Notes: generated by a model not told the origin, from the sequence alone. Shown: positions 23,856-30,679, counted from the stretch's first letter. The stretch is 35,733 nt of DNA from an uncultured Spartobacteria bacterium (GCA_903831635.1 CAIKYN010000414.1:1-35733), one strand, 5' to 3'. A program made the numbers and translations.

Positions 23856-24443
23856 TTATATCGTTCTTGGCGCGGGGGCGACTCGAGCTTTTAAGCCCTC
23901 AATCTCTTTACATGCTTTTTTATAGAGCCGATTTTCCGCGTTTCCATCGAACTCAATATAAGCAGGGAGATCTCGGATCTCCTCCGCAATTTCAATCGCT
24001 CGGTTCAGAAGCTCCCTGAGCCTTGCGACCTCGTTGGTTTTCTCCACGAGGTCGCGTTCTAGCTTCTCGGACAATTCCACCAAGTCATCATGAGTATGGA
24101 ATGAAAAAAAAACCGCATCCGTTCGAGGTGTTTCTACCTTATTTTTTTCTAGCTCCTTCCTAAACCTTGCCACTTCCGCTTCGGCCTTGTTTAGTTTCTC
24201 GTATCTGTTCACGCCTATCCTTTCGGCGTTTTCTTGAAGCTCCTTGATTTCCTCCCTCAGCTTCTCATTCTCCACCTCCAGCTCATGGCGCTTTCCGACC
24301 ACACGGAGCAGTTCAGGGACAACAGCACAGTCCTCATGCCCCCGTTTGAATGCCTCCTTCACCCGCTGCTCGACCGTGGGGAGAGTACCATCCTCATTAA
24401 GGAAACGGACACCCTCACTGTTCCAGTATTGTTCTGGCGTCAT
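23856..24443 (-). CDS. Coiled-coil early protein, unknown
   Basis: A 195-residue protein from the ATG at 24443, preceded by GGAGGTGCTCAA, a perfect Shine-Dalgarno at normal spacing; an upstream TTG is less likely. Residues ~50-170 are long coiled coil (HELEVENEKLREEIKELQEN; LSEKLERDLVEKTNEVARLR). The N terminus (MTPEQYWNSEGVRFLNEDGT) is a small globular segment. It resembles Ea22-type accessory early proteins in style only. It carries the second copy of the 30-bp repeat. Confidence 0.7.
   Translation of the reverse strand: MTPEQYWNSEGVRFLNEDGTLPTVEQRVKEAFKRGHEDCAVVPELLRVVGKRHELEVENEKLREEIKELQENAERIGVNRYEKLNKAEAEVARFRKELEKNKVETPRTDAVFFSFHTHDDLVELSEKLERDLVEKTNEVARLRELLNRAIEIAEEIRDLPAYIEFDGNAENRLYKKACKEIEGLKARVAPAPRTI
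24007..24036. repeat. 30-bp direct repeat, copy 2
   Basis: Identical to 23774-23803; 233 bases separate the starts. Recombination between copies would fuse the two coiled-coil genes in frame. Confidence 0.85.
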
Positions 24444-24550
24444 TTGAGCACCTCCCGCCAAGCGTGAACGGTTACCTGGATAGATACCGAGATGATCGTG
24501 ATGTAGACGCAGACCAGCGCCAGATCGACGAGGAAATGTGATTTTTTCAT
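24440..24550 (-). CDS. 36-residue single-pass membrane protein
   Basis: Starts MKKSHFLVDLALVCVYITII and ends HAWREVLK. A basic N terminus is followed by one hydrophobic helix (residues ~6-30). The start has an excellent ribosome site (AGGAGTCTT then ATG), and the stop overlaps the next ATG (ATGA), so translation is coupled. The family is unknown; small early membrane proteins of phages often act on host processes or exclusion. Confidence 0.65.
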   Translation of the reverse strand: MKKSHFLVDLALVCVYITIISVSIQVTVHAWREVLK

Positions 24551-24590
24551 AAGACTCCTGCTCCCGTTTGTCATTGTTTCCCCTTATCCC

Positions 24591-24914
24591 TTAGAACGGA
24601 CAATCCTCGTCAGCCATATTCGGCTCCGTCGGGCGGCGCGTCCCCATCGAGGGCGCGGGAGCTGCTGGGGCCGGAGCGGGCGCATAGTCTGCACGCGGCA
24701 TATAGACCGTGAAGTTACCGATGATCGGCATCTGCAGATCAGGATTGGCCTGTCTCTCCTCACGAGAAACCCCCTGTTTAACAAAGCCATCATAGCCGAA
24801 CTCATCCCGTCCGTGCTTATTCTCGATCAGCACCAGATCAAGGTAGTTGTGCTTCTTTCCCCGGTGGATCCGGTTCTTGTCGATGAGGTTGGTTTTCAGT
24901 TTTACAGTGATCAT
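24591..24914 (-). CDS. Probable single-stranded DNA-binding protein
   Basis: A 107-residue protein started at ATG 24914 (MITVKLKTNLIDKNRIHRGK). The body is basic with aromatic residues (YLDLVLIENK; FGYDGFVKQG). A flexible Pro/Ala linker (APAPAPAAPAPS) follows, and the acidic tip MADEDCPF closely resembles the D-D-x-P-F end of bacterial SSB proteins, which recruits replication partners. The N-terminal domain is too diverged to confirm an OB fold by eye. It lies in the replication operon. Confidence 0.6.
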   Translation of the reverse strand: MITVKLKTNLIDKNRIHRGKKHNYLDLVLIENKHGRDEFGYDGFVKQGVSREERQANPDLQMPIIGNFTVYMPRADYAPAPAPAAPAPSMGTRRPTEPNMADEDCPF

Positions 24915-24921
24915 GGTTTTT

Positions 24922-25083
24922 TTAATTCCCCCGATTTCGAGGGTATTGGTTTTGTTTTGGTTTCTTGGTTTTGTCCTTCTTCCAGACGATCGCCTCATAG
25001 TTGGAGCGATACGCCTGGCTGAAATTATTTCGGGGAGCATCCCCCTTGCCGTTCTGGGCGCTATTTTTGTTATTACGAGACAT
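24922..25083 (-). CDS. 53-residue basic protein of the KGDAPR...NYEAIxW type
   Basis: Starts MSRNNKNSAQNGKGDAPRNN. The pattern KGDAPRNNFSQAYRSNYEAI, then W-K-K, is seen in many small phage proteins of unknown function. The Lys/Asn/Arg-rich ends suggest nucleic-acid binding. It starts four bases after the upstream stop and ends eight bases before the SSB-like gene. Confidence 0.65.
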   Translation of the reverse strand: MSRNNKNSAQNGKGDAPRNNFSQAYRSNYEAIVWKKDKTKKPKQNQYPRNRGN

Positions 25084-25087
25084 CGGT

Positions 25088-25933
25088 TTACTCCTTAACG
25101 AGGATCTGACTCTCCGGGTCATAGCCGGGTCCCTGCAGGACCAGCTTCCCGTCCTTGAAGATCGGAAGAGGAATCCGACTGATCATCCGCAGGGGCCTCT
25201 GCTGCCTACGGAACTCATGCGACTGCAACACCGCTGCCGAGGCCATCTTACCCATCGACTCGTAGCCCCGCTCATAAGTCACCTTCCCATCCTCCCCCTT
25301 CGACTTGATCGTCCTCCAGAAAAGCACATCCTTCTCCACATAGGTACGGAAGGAATCAGGCGAGAGATCCTCCATCCGGTCACTGTGCGGCTGAAGCACC
25401 ACCGGCACCCCATCGAGGAGGAAAACCCCATTCCTAGAGCAGACAGCTCCCACCTCACGGGAAAAATCCGAGAGCAGCCGATTCACACGAGGCAGCTCGA
25501 TCTCCTCACGGAGCATCTTTTTCTCACCCGAGAGCGCCTCCAGCGCATCCTTGGCCGCATCGGCTGAGAGATGACCATCTCCCAAGGACTTGGCGATTGC
25601 CACTTTCTCGCGTTCCAGATGGCACGACCGCAGCGCCTCCAGAGAGCTTGCCACAACCGGCCAGACCTCATGGCCGGGAACGACCGTGGCCGGCCCCCCG
25701 ACGAAGTCCAGCTTGCCAGACTCCATGAGTGCCTGGGTGATCGTGATCAGATTGGCCGGACGCCCCTTCAGCTCCACCTCACGGGCATGGAGGAAAATCT
25801 CCGCCGTGATATCGAGGAGCCAGGACGGGGAGAAGTCCTTGACCTCATCCACGATCCTCTGAGTCCCTTCGCCCACGATCCACCCCCGGACGATCGTGTC
25901 CGCCTGGGCATTATGAAAAATTCCTCCTGACAT
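25088..25933 (-). CDS. Replication protein: DnaB-N-like domain plus helicase N-terminal half (split gene)
   Basis: A 281-residue protein. Residues ~10-110 resemble the helical N-terminal domain of DnaB-type helicases (LLDITAEIFLHAREVELKGR, then PANLITITQALMESGKLDFV). Residues ~145-281 match the region that precedes the ATPase domain in phage D5-like helicases: ending RMISRIPLPIFKDGKLVLQG followed by PGYDPESQILVKE. No Walker motif is present. The missing ATPase is encoded 1.8 kb downstream at 22151-23254. AAGGAGCAATATG gives a strong start. Confidence 0.75.
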   Translation of the reverse strand: MSGGIFHNAQADTIVRGWIVGEGTQRIVDEVKDFSPSWLLDITAEIFLHAREVELKGRPANLITITQALMESGKLDFVGGPATVVPGHEVWPVVASSLEALRSCHLEREKVAIAKSLGDGHLSADAAKDALEALSGEKKMLREEIELPRVNRLLSDFSREVGAVCSRNGVFLLDGVPVVLQPHSDRMEDLSPDSFRTYVEKDVLFWRTIKSKGEDGKVTYERGYESMGKMASAAVLQSHEFRRQQRPLRMISRIPLPIFKDGKLVLQGPGYDPESQILVKE

Positions 25934-26080
25934 ATTGCTCCTTGTTCCTTGTGATTTTCTTCCTGACTGCTTGGTAGTGAGAGACCACGAGTCAAACGAC
26001 CCGACGGCATACTCACCACCGCCACCGAGACAACCGCTACCCGTGGTAGTGATCGGCAGAGTGACCTCTAGTTATTGCGG

Positions 26081-26476
26081 TTAATGGGACGCGATGGCAT
26101 GACGACCGCAGAAAAGCCCCTTCGAGCCCTTCCCCTTCGGATGGCCACATTGCCAGAGGATACCGAGGCCCCCATCGATCGCCCGAAGACATCGGTCTGG
26201 GTCATAGTCCCGCCCATAAGCACGACGGGCCTCTGCAGCCGTGCGAGGTTGCCGAGGAAAAGAGATCTCCTCATCGGACTCCATCTGCTTGATTTCGGGT
26301 TTGAAGCAAGTGAACGCCGCATGATTGGAATACAGCGCCACAGACTCCTTCACGACCGACGCCAGCAGCCGAGTCTCAGGCCGTGCCACCTCATGGCAGG
26401 TGACCGCCTTGGCACAATTCGTTCCTGGGCAATAGGCACGCTTGAGGATCGAAGCATTCGGGGAAACGGCACTCAT
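26081..26476 (-). CDS. Cysteine-rich early protein, unknown
   Basis: A 131-residue protein starting MSAVSPNASILKRAYCPGTN, with ATGA overlap to the clamp gene. Eight cysteines are arranged in pairs, including YCPGTNCAKAVTCHE (N-terminal) and WQCGHPKGKGSKGLFCGRH (C-terminal). These look like zinc-binding knuckles. No named family was recognised. It is probably a DNA- or protein-binding accessory factor of replication. The 150 bases between it and the next gene hold no recognisable gene. Confidence 0.65.
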   Translation of the reverse strand: MSAVSPNASILKRAYCPGTNCAKAVTCHEVARPETRLLASVVKESVALYSNHAAFTCFKPEIKQMESDEEISFPRQPRTAAEARRAYGRDYDPDRCLRAIDGGLGILWQCGHPKGKGSKGLFCGRHAIASH

Positions 26477-27627
26477 TTCCCACCTCCTGACGTGCGAATT
26501 GGCATCAGGACATGTGTCCAGCGGATCGGATTGCTTGGGCCGTGATCCGGCAACGTCAGCACCAGCGGATCCATGGGTGCCCCGGGGTAGTAAACCGCCT
26601 TGGCCGTCGGGATCGACTTGATGGCATCACGGAGGAACTGGGCATTCACCGCCACATCCTCCACACCCGGCGTTTCCACATCGACCTGGGCACTTCCCAC
26701 CTCCGGCTCCTCCAGCTTGAAGCTATCTTTCGAGATCACCAGCTTCGGCGTCTTGTCCTTGCCCGTGGTCACCGCAATAGCCAGCACCGAGGAAATCGCA
26801 TCCGACCACTCATCAGGCGAGATCGTGATTGCAGGACGAGACGAGAAATCAGGGATCACCGCCCGATACGTGGGGAATTTCCCCTCGACCAGATTCACCT
26901 TCAGCCAGGCATTATCCCACCAGAAGTTGAGCGCACGATGATCGGCTAAGAGCTTCACCACCTCGCCATCCGCATCAGCGGCCAGATCACGGATCACCGA
27001 GACCGCATCAGCAGGGATCAAGGCCCCACCCTCTTTTCCCTCACTCAGCACCGAGGCCCCGAGTTCCTTCAGATCCCGCTCATAGATCGAGAGGCGGCGT
27101 CCATCGGTAGCCACCATACGGACTAGCGACCCCTCCACCTCGAGCTTCAGCGACCGGAGCAAATAGCGCGACTCATCGCTAGAGATCGACTCCTGAACCC
27201 CCTTGATCATCCCCTCGAGGAAGCGACCGGCTACCTCCACCTTCAGCGCACCATCCTCCGGCACCATCGCCGGTTCCGAGTGAAACTCCGAAGCCGACAT
27301 TGAAGAGAACGTATAGACCGCCGAACGACCCGAAACTTTCAGCCCCCGGGGTGATAGCTCCATCGAGACCTCCGAGTCTTGCAAGAGCTTCGATGCCTCC
27401 AGCAACTTCTTGGCATTCACCAGACAGCTTCCCCCTATTGAGATATCACACGCGAACTGTGCCTTCATCCAGAGATCACCATTGGTGAAATCAAGCGTCA
27501 GATGCCCCTCCTCATCCGCCTCCAGGCGAACCGTATCGAGGATCGGTTGCTGATTCCCAGCCCGTGAGAGCTTAGTCAAACGCCCCATCCAGACCCGCAA
27601 GTCATTTGTTTTCAGTTTAAGTTTCAC
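26473..27627 (-). CDS. dnaN: Phage-encoded DNA polymerase III beta subunit (sliding clamp)
   Basis: A 384-residue DnaN-like protein. It has the three-domain clamp length and typical motifs: N-terminal KLSRAGNQQPILDTVRLEAD, middle-domain VRMVATDGRRLSIYERDL and EGKFPTYRAVIPD, and a C-terminal VLMPIR close to the usual M-P-M-R end. The GTG at 27627 is chosen because AGGAG lies seven bases before it and the protein then begins as clamps normally do. A longer form from ATG 27687 would overlap the previous stop (ATGA). It encircles DNA and tethers polymerase. Its presence with an SSB-like and helicase gene implies partial replication autonomy. Confidence 0.92.
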   Translation of the reverse strand: MKLKLKTNDLRVWMGRLTKLSRAGNQQPILDTVRLEADEEGHLTLDFTNGDLWMKAQFACDISIGGSCLVNAKKLLEASKLLQDSEVSMELSPRGLKVSGRSAVYTFSSMSASEFHSEPAMVPEDGALKVEVAGRFLEGMIKGVQESISSDESRYLLRSLKLEVEGSLVRMVATDGRRLSIYERDLKELGASVLSEGKEGGALIPADAVSVIRDLAADADGEVVKLLADHRALNFWWDNAWLKVNLVEGKFPTYRAVIPDFSSRPAITISPDEWSDAISSVLAIAVTTGKDKTPKLVISKDSFKLEEPEVGSAQVDVETPGVEDVAVNAQFLRDAIKSIPTAKAVYYPGAPMDPLVLTLPDHGPSNPIRWTHVLMPIRTSGGGK

Positions 27628-27683
27628 TTCTCTGCTCCTTTTTTTGGTTGTCGTTGTTAGTTGTTGGCCGTCTTTCCGACCTG

Positions 27684-28301
27684 TCATTGATCCTCCCCAT
27701 GCGACTGGGTCATATTTTTGATTCGGTTGTTATTGCCCATCTGGCATTCCGAGTAAGCCAGCGAAGCCGTCTCCGACTTCTGAAACCTTCCTTTTGATCC
27801 GAAATGCTCATTGGCCTCGCGGATCTGGATGTCCAGACGCTGTTTACTCACCCCGATCCGGCGGGCGTAATCGGTCATGGAGAGCCCATCCAGAACGTCA
27901 GGTGTGAAGATCAGGCCGATCGCCCCCAGCCGCATGGCGATCACCATGCACCGGGCCATCGCATCACGTCGGCACGGATCCACCACCTCCATTCCCAGCA
28001 AGTCAGCGGCCTGCGCCTCCGTGAACTTCATGCCACGCTTCACCACCTTGAAATCCCGCGTGATCCACCCCAGAGCCGCCTTGAGCGCCTCCGCAGCACG
28101 CGAATCCTCGGTCACCGAGCAGTGCCTGATCACCTCGATCAGATCACCCTGGTACTTCTCCCAGAGGAGTGATGCGAGATCATCACGATCCATGCGGGAA
28201 TTCCGATCCGCTGCACGGAGAATCTTGGCCAGAATCATCGGCCCATCGAGGTCATCTTCCATCTTCGGCCAATACGAAGAACTGGGGGACTCGTGATTCA
28301 T
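27684..28301 (-). CDS. Helix-turn-helix protein of the early operon
   Basis: A 205-residue protein starting MNHESPSSSYWPKMEDDLDG, with ATGA overlap upstream. A helix-turn-helix is visible at ~140-168 (LSMTDYARRIGVSKQRLDIQ), and a helical region AMARCMVIAMRLGAIGLIFT precedes it. It could be a replication initiator or regulator; by analogy, DNA-binding proteins sit upstream of helicases in many phages. No named family was recognised. The middle KFTEAQAADLLGMEVVDPCR might be a second small helical domain. Confidence 0.7.
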   Translation of the reverse strand: MNHESPSSSYWPKMEDDLDGPMILAKILRAADRNSRMDRDDLASLLWEKYQGDLIEVIRHCSVTEDSRAAEALKAALGWITRDFKVVKRGMKFTEAQAADLLGMEVVDPCRRDAMARCMVIAMRLGAIGLIFTPDVLDGLSMTDYARRIGVSKQRLDIQIREANEHFGSKGRFQKSETASLAYSECQMGNNNRIKNMTQSHGEDQ

Positions 28302-28489
28302 CGGATTCCCTTGGCCTCCTGGTTGCGAATCTCTCGGCGGATCGCCTCAGAGCGACGAGCCCGGTTAAGGCCCGAAACATACCCCCCACGACGCCCAAAG
28401 AACGAGCACGCCTCAGACCACGACTCCCCGGTCTCTTGAATGCGCTTCTGAATCCTTTCCACATGACTCATCGGAGGTGAGGTCTTCAT
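28298..28489 (-). CDS. 63-residue basic helical protein
   Basis: The ATG at 28489 overlaps the upstream TGA and the stop overlaps the next ATG, so it is coupled on both sides. The sequence SHVERIQKRIQETGESWSEA is followed by CSFFGRRGGYVSGLNRARRS. It reads as a compact helical DNA-binding-like domain, with W-S-E-A-C-x-F-F-G-R-R-G-G-Y-V matching the spacing of a phage-type HTH. Family unknown. Confidence 0.65.
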   Translation of the reverse strand: MKTSPPMSHVERIQKRIQETGESWSEACSFFGRRGGYVSGLNRARRSEAIRREIRNQEAKGIR

Positions 28490-28716
28490 GAACAAATGAC
28501 CTCCTCCGCCGTGAGAGAATTGGACTTGGGGAAACGGATCAGATCCGCTTCGGGGAAATCATTCTCCAGAGATTCCAGCTCATCGAGGAACCGACTGACG
28601 ATCCTGGCAGCACGGGGGGACTCGAAGCAGTCAAAGCAGACAAGATCCCCTTCATTGACGAGGAAATGCTCCTCCTCGGCCCCACAGATAGAACAGCACC
28701 GAGTGACAGCACTCAT
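28486..28716 (-). CDS. 76-residue zinc-ribbon-like early protein
   Basis: Starts MSAVTRCCSICGAEEEHFLV at 28716, ATGA-coupled to the gene before. Two CxxC pairs (CSIC and CFDC, about 19 residues apart) form a probable zinc ribbon at ~8-36. An acidic helical C terminus follows (LDELESLENDFPEADLI). Similar small zinc proteins are common in phage early regions; target unknown. Confidence 0.7.
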   Translation of the reverse strand: MSAVTRCCSICGAEEEHFLVNEGDLVCFDCFESPRAARIVSRFLDELESLENDFPEADLIRFPKSNSLTAEEVICS

Positions 28717-28802
28717 CGGCCACCTCCCTTGCGGATGAACTCCCAGGACAAGACAGCAGTCACCGAAACCGCCAGAACAATGTAGAAATGCCCCAGATTC
28801 AC
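28713..28802 (-). CDS. 29-residue membrane microprotein
   Basis: A GTG start at 28802 overlaps the upstream stop (GTGA). The protein (VNLGHFYIVLAVSVTAVLSW, then EFIRKGGGR) is one transmembrane helix with a basic tail. The stop overlaps the next ATG. Gene-end overlaps on both sides and a GGGGGTG site support it. Confidence 0.5.
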   Translation of the reverse strand: MNLGHFYIVLAVSVTAVLSWEFIRKGGGR

Positions 28803-28930
28803 GCGGCACCCCCTTTGGGTGGACAAACCGTGGACTGAATTTTCAGACCCGTGCGGCGCTGAAGAGCGGCCATCTCGTATCCCGTGATCCGGGAATACCA
28901 ATTCCAGAGGGCGGAAAAAAAACGCCTCAT
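28799..28930 (-). CDS. 43-residue basic early microprotein
   Basis: Starts MRRFFSALWNWYSRITGYEM at 28930, coupled by ATGA to the previous frame. It is basic and aromatic-rich, possibly a membrane-surface helix, with one Cys near the end. No family was recognised. Confidence 0.5.
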   Translation of the reverse strand: MRRFFSALWNWYSRITGYEMAALQRRTGLKIQSTVCPPKGGAA

Positions 28931-29028
28931 CGGAAAAAACGGCTCATCGCCGCAGCTAAGATTTCCGCAAATTCCTGCCGACCGACCCACAGGGTCAACA
29001 TCAGCACCATCAAAAGAACGGGGATCAT
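28927..29028 (-). CDS. 33-residue membrane microprotein, first gene of the early operon
   Basis: Starts MIPVLLMVLMLTLWVGRQEF at 29028 after a purine-rich GGGGAGGGG site and ends AAAMSRFFR. It is a single hydrophobic helix with a basic C terminus. The stop overlaps the next ATG. It is the leftmost-starting gene of the chain, only ~80 bases from attP. Confidence 0.5.
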   Translation of the reverse strand: MIPVLLMVLMLTLWVGRQEFAEILAAAMSRFFR

Positions 29029-29050
29029 TGAACCCCTCCCCGAGCAAAAG

Positions 29051-29071
29051 TGCTACACTTTTTGCTACACT
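29051..29071. repeat. Arm-type repeat pair TGCTACACT (left of attP core)
   Basis: TGCTACACT occurs at 29051-29059 and 29063-29071, same orientation. A second pair lies at 29211-29228. Two pairs of short direct repeats around the core is the expected layout of integrase arm-binding sites. Confidence 0.7.
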
Positions 29072-29105
29072 CGCCCGATTTTTGGGATTTTACTCTGTAA
29101 AAAGA

Positions 29106-29141
29106 GTGGCTGCCCCGCATGGATTCGAACCATGAATAATG
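29106..29141. other. attP: attP core: 3' end of a tRNA gene
   Basis: On the minus strand the sequence reads CCATTATT, then T-arm CATGG-TTCGAAT-CCATG, acceptor strand CGGGGCA, G and CCA. This is the 3' third of a tRNA with its CCA. No matching 5' half (TGCCCCG start) is present nearby. It lies 94 bases from the integrase start, flanked by four TGCTACACT repeats. Phages that integrate into tRNA genes carry such a 3' fragment in attP to restore the tRNA. Isotype cannot be told because the anticodon is absent. Confidence 0.85.
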
Positions 29142-29210
29142 GTTTCTCTGTCCGATTTCTTGTTTTTCTCTGTTCATGTCTGTGATGGTTTTGTGTTTTC
29201 TGTGGTTTTC

Positions 29211-29228
29211 TGCTACACTTGCTACACT
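29211..29228. repeat. Arm-type repeat pair TGCTACACT (right of attP core)
   Basis: TGCTACACT at 29211-29219 and 29220-29228, contiguous and in the same orientation as the left pair. The pair ends six bases before the integrase ATG, so integrase binding could also repress its own expression. Confidence 0.7.
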
Positions 29229-29234
29229 ACCGCC

Positions 29235-30269
29235 ATGGCTTCCCTTTATTCCCGAGCGCGATCCCCGTACTGGTGGATTGCTTTTTATGACGCGACCGGA
29301 AAGCGCAGGTGCGAATCCACCGGAAAGCGGTTGGACTCGGTTAAGGAAACGAGAGAAGCCAGGCAACTGAGGGCCTCGAAGGAGGTTGCCGAAATGAATG
29401 CTCCGGCCTCGGAGCGATCCACGCATGATCTTGGAAAATGGGTTCAGCCTTGGATCACAAGTCGCTTCGCTCAACAGGCCAACACACTCGAAAGCTACAC
29501 CCTCACTTGGAATCATTTGAAAGGGTTCCTTGACCTCAAGAGTATCCGAGCTGCCGAGCAGATCCGACGGGAGCACTGCTATGAGTACCTTGAACATAGG
29601 CAGAGAAAAGTCTGCCGAAACACGGCCATCCATGATCTTGTCGTCCTGCGGCTGATCCTCAATGAGGCCGTGAAACGCGGATGGATCACCCAAAATCCTG
29701 CCGCCAAACTGGGTCTCAAAAAAGATACGCCAAAGCTCAAACCGGAAATCACCGCACAGGAAGCGGCGATTATTGAAGAAAATCTCCGCAACCTTCCCGA
29801 ACGGATGCAGATCGCATGGAAAATTGCCTGGGCTCAAGGATGCCGTCTCGCCGAGACCGCCCTCCCCTTGAGCGATGTCGATCTGAAAAAAGGATTGATC
29901 ACCTTCACCCAGAAGGGAAACCGAAGACATACGACCCGCCTTCATCCCGACTTGACTCCCCTCTTCCGAAAGCTGAAACGGGAAAAAAAGACCCGCACTT
30001 GGGAGTTTTCCCGAAACGCCTCCAGAGACTGGGCAAGGGTTTTCAAAAGCCTCGGTCTTCCGCACCTGACCTTTCATTCCACCCGCGTGACGGTCATCAC
30101 AAAGATGGCCCGATCCGGTAAAGTGAACGAACAGCAAGCGATGAGGTTTATCGGTCATGCGTCAGAACAGGTTCACCTGATTTACCAACGGTTGAAGACC
30201 TCCGACCTTGATTCTTGCCTTGAGGCCCTCGGCGCACCTTCATTGAAGGGTAAGCCAAAGAAACCCTGA
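29235..30269 (+). CDS. int: Tyrosine integrase
   Basis: A 344-residue tyrosine recombinase, with the ATG at 29235 chosen because earlier codons read through the attP repeats. An N-terminal AP2-like/arm-binding segment (SPYWWIAFYDATGKRRCEST) precedes a SAM-like core-binding domain (~65-155). Catalytic residues: Arg204 (GCRLAETALPLSDVD), Lys near 227 (FTQKGNRRH), His281 and Arg284 (FHSTRVTVITK), His308 (IGHAS) and Tyr317 (LIYQRL). It integrates and, with an excisionase, excises the phage at attP. It is on the plus strand, opposite to nearly all other genes. Confidence 0.94.
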   Translation: MASLYSRARSPYWWIAFYDATGKRRCESTGKRLDSVKETREARQLRASKEVAEMNAPASERSTHDLGKWVQPWITSRFAQQANTLESYTLTWNHLKGFLDLKSIRAAEQIRREHCYEYLEHRQRKVCRNTAIHDLVVLRLILNEAVKRGWITQNPAAKLGLKKDTPKLKPEITAQEAAIIEENLRNLPERMQIAWKIAWAQGCRLAETALPLSDVDLKKGLITFTQKGNRRHTTRLHPDLTPLFRKLKREKKTRTWEFSRNASRDWARVFKSLGLPHLTFHSTRVTVITKMARSGKVNEQQAMRFIGHASEQVHLIYQRLKTSDLDSCLEALGAPSLKGKPKKP

Positions 30270-30420
30270 ACTCAGGGTGATTTGATAACCATGCCAGGGC
30301 ATGCTGCCGGGTGGTCCTTGTCCCATAGGCCATCACATACCCGACCCTGCACATAGCCGACACATAAGTCGGATCGTGCCCGAGTTGTTCGGCAAGTTGG
30401 GATTTATTGAGAAGCTGCAT
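30148..30420 (-). CDS. Excisionase-like MerR/HTH small protein
   Basis: A 90-residue protein starting MQLLNKSQLAEQLGHDPTYV. The first ~55 residues form a helix-turn-helix of the excisionase/MerR type (KSQLAEQLGHDPTYVSAMCR, then G-x-x-x-A-Y-G-T-R and ALAWLSNHP). The C-terminal basic tail is encoded antisense to the last ~120 bases of integrase. It lies 5 bases after the ribbon-helix-helix gene, so both form a short leftward operon. An Xis role is inferred from fold, size and proximity to int. Confidence 0.65.
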   Translation of the reverse strand: MQLLNKSQLAEQLGHDPTYVSAMCRVGYVMAYGTRTTRQHALAWLSNHPEFRVSLAYPSMKVRRGPQGKNQGRRSSTVGKSGEPVLTHDR

Positions 30421-30425
30421 GTCGG

Positions 30426-30584
30426 TTAAGAAACTTTTTTTGTAGGTCCATAAGCCTTACGAAGTGCCTTCCTGACTAAATCGGAGACTTTGAGTTCTTG
30501 GGCGTCCGCAAGTCTGCGGAGATGGATGAATACTGGTTCGGATACTCGAACATTAATTCTTGTTTCCTTTCGTTTTTCCGTCAT
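30426..30584 (-). CDS. Ribbon-helix-helix repressor-like protein (leftward)
   Basis: A 52-residue protein starting MTEKRKETRINVRVSEPVFI. The pattern RINVRVSEPVFIHLRRLADA followed by LKVSDLVRKALRKAYG matches Arc/CopG-type ribbon-helix-helix proteins: a beta strand with alternating residues, then two helices. Such dimers bind palindromic operators. It diverges from another ribbon-helix-helix gene at 30680 across a ~95-base intergenic region. Confidence 0.8.
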   Translation of the reverse strand: MTEKRKETRINVRVSEPVFIHLRRLADAQELKVSDLVRKALRKAYGPTKKVS

Positions 30585-30592
30585 GGGGCCAG

Positions 30593-30603
30593 TTGTGCCA
30601 CAA
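30593..30603. promoter_or_regulatory. Dyad TTGTGCCACAA in divergent regulator intergenic region
   Basis: Perfect 5-bp arms about a central C, nine bases upstream of the leftward regulator start. A loosely related GGGCACATTGTAACCC lies just before the rightward start. It is a candidate operator for one of the two ribbon-helix-helix proteins. AT-rich AATAATTATTT at about 30639-30649 may contain promoter elements. Confidence 0.45.
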
Positions 30604-30679
30604 ATGTTCCCAAAGGGGAAGAAAAAAGATAAGCAGAATAATTATTTGCGCCGTGACCGATCGGGGCACATTGTAACCC

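Noticed and set aside
24915..25040. N-terminal extension of the SSB-like protein
   Set aside because: That DNA encodes the KGDAPR protein in another frame, and ATG 24914 gives a sensible start.
29106..29141. Complete tRNA gene
   Set aside because: Only the T-arm, acceptor 3' strand and CCA are present; no 5' acceptor strand, D-arm or anticodon arm follows.
29025..30158. 377-codon minus-strand open frame
   Set aside because: It is antisense to the tyrosine integrase, whose catalytic residues are all visible, and its own sequence shows no motif.
30270..30300. ACCCTGAACTCAGGGT hairpin as integrase terminator
   Set aside because: No U-run follows on the plus strand and it lies inside the excisionase-like reading frame; left unassigned.
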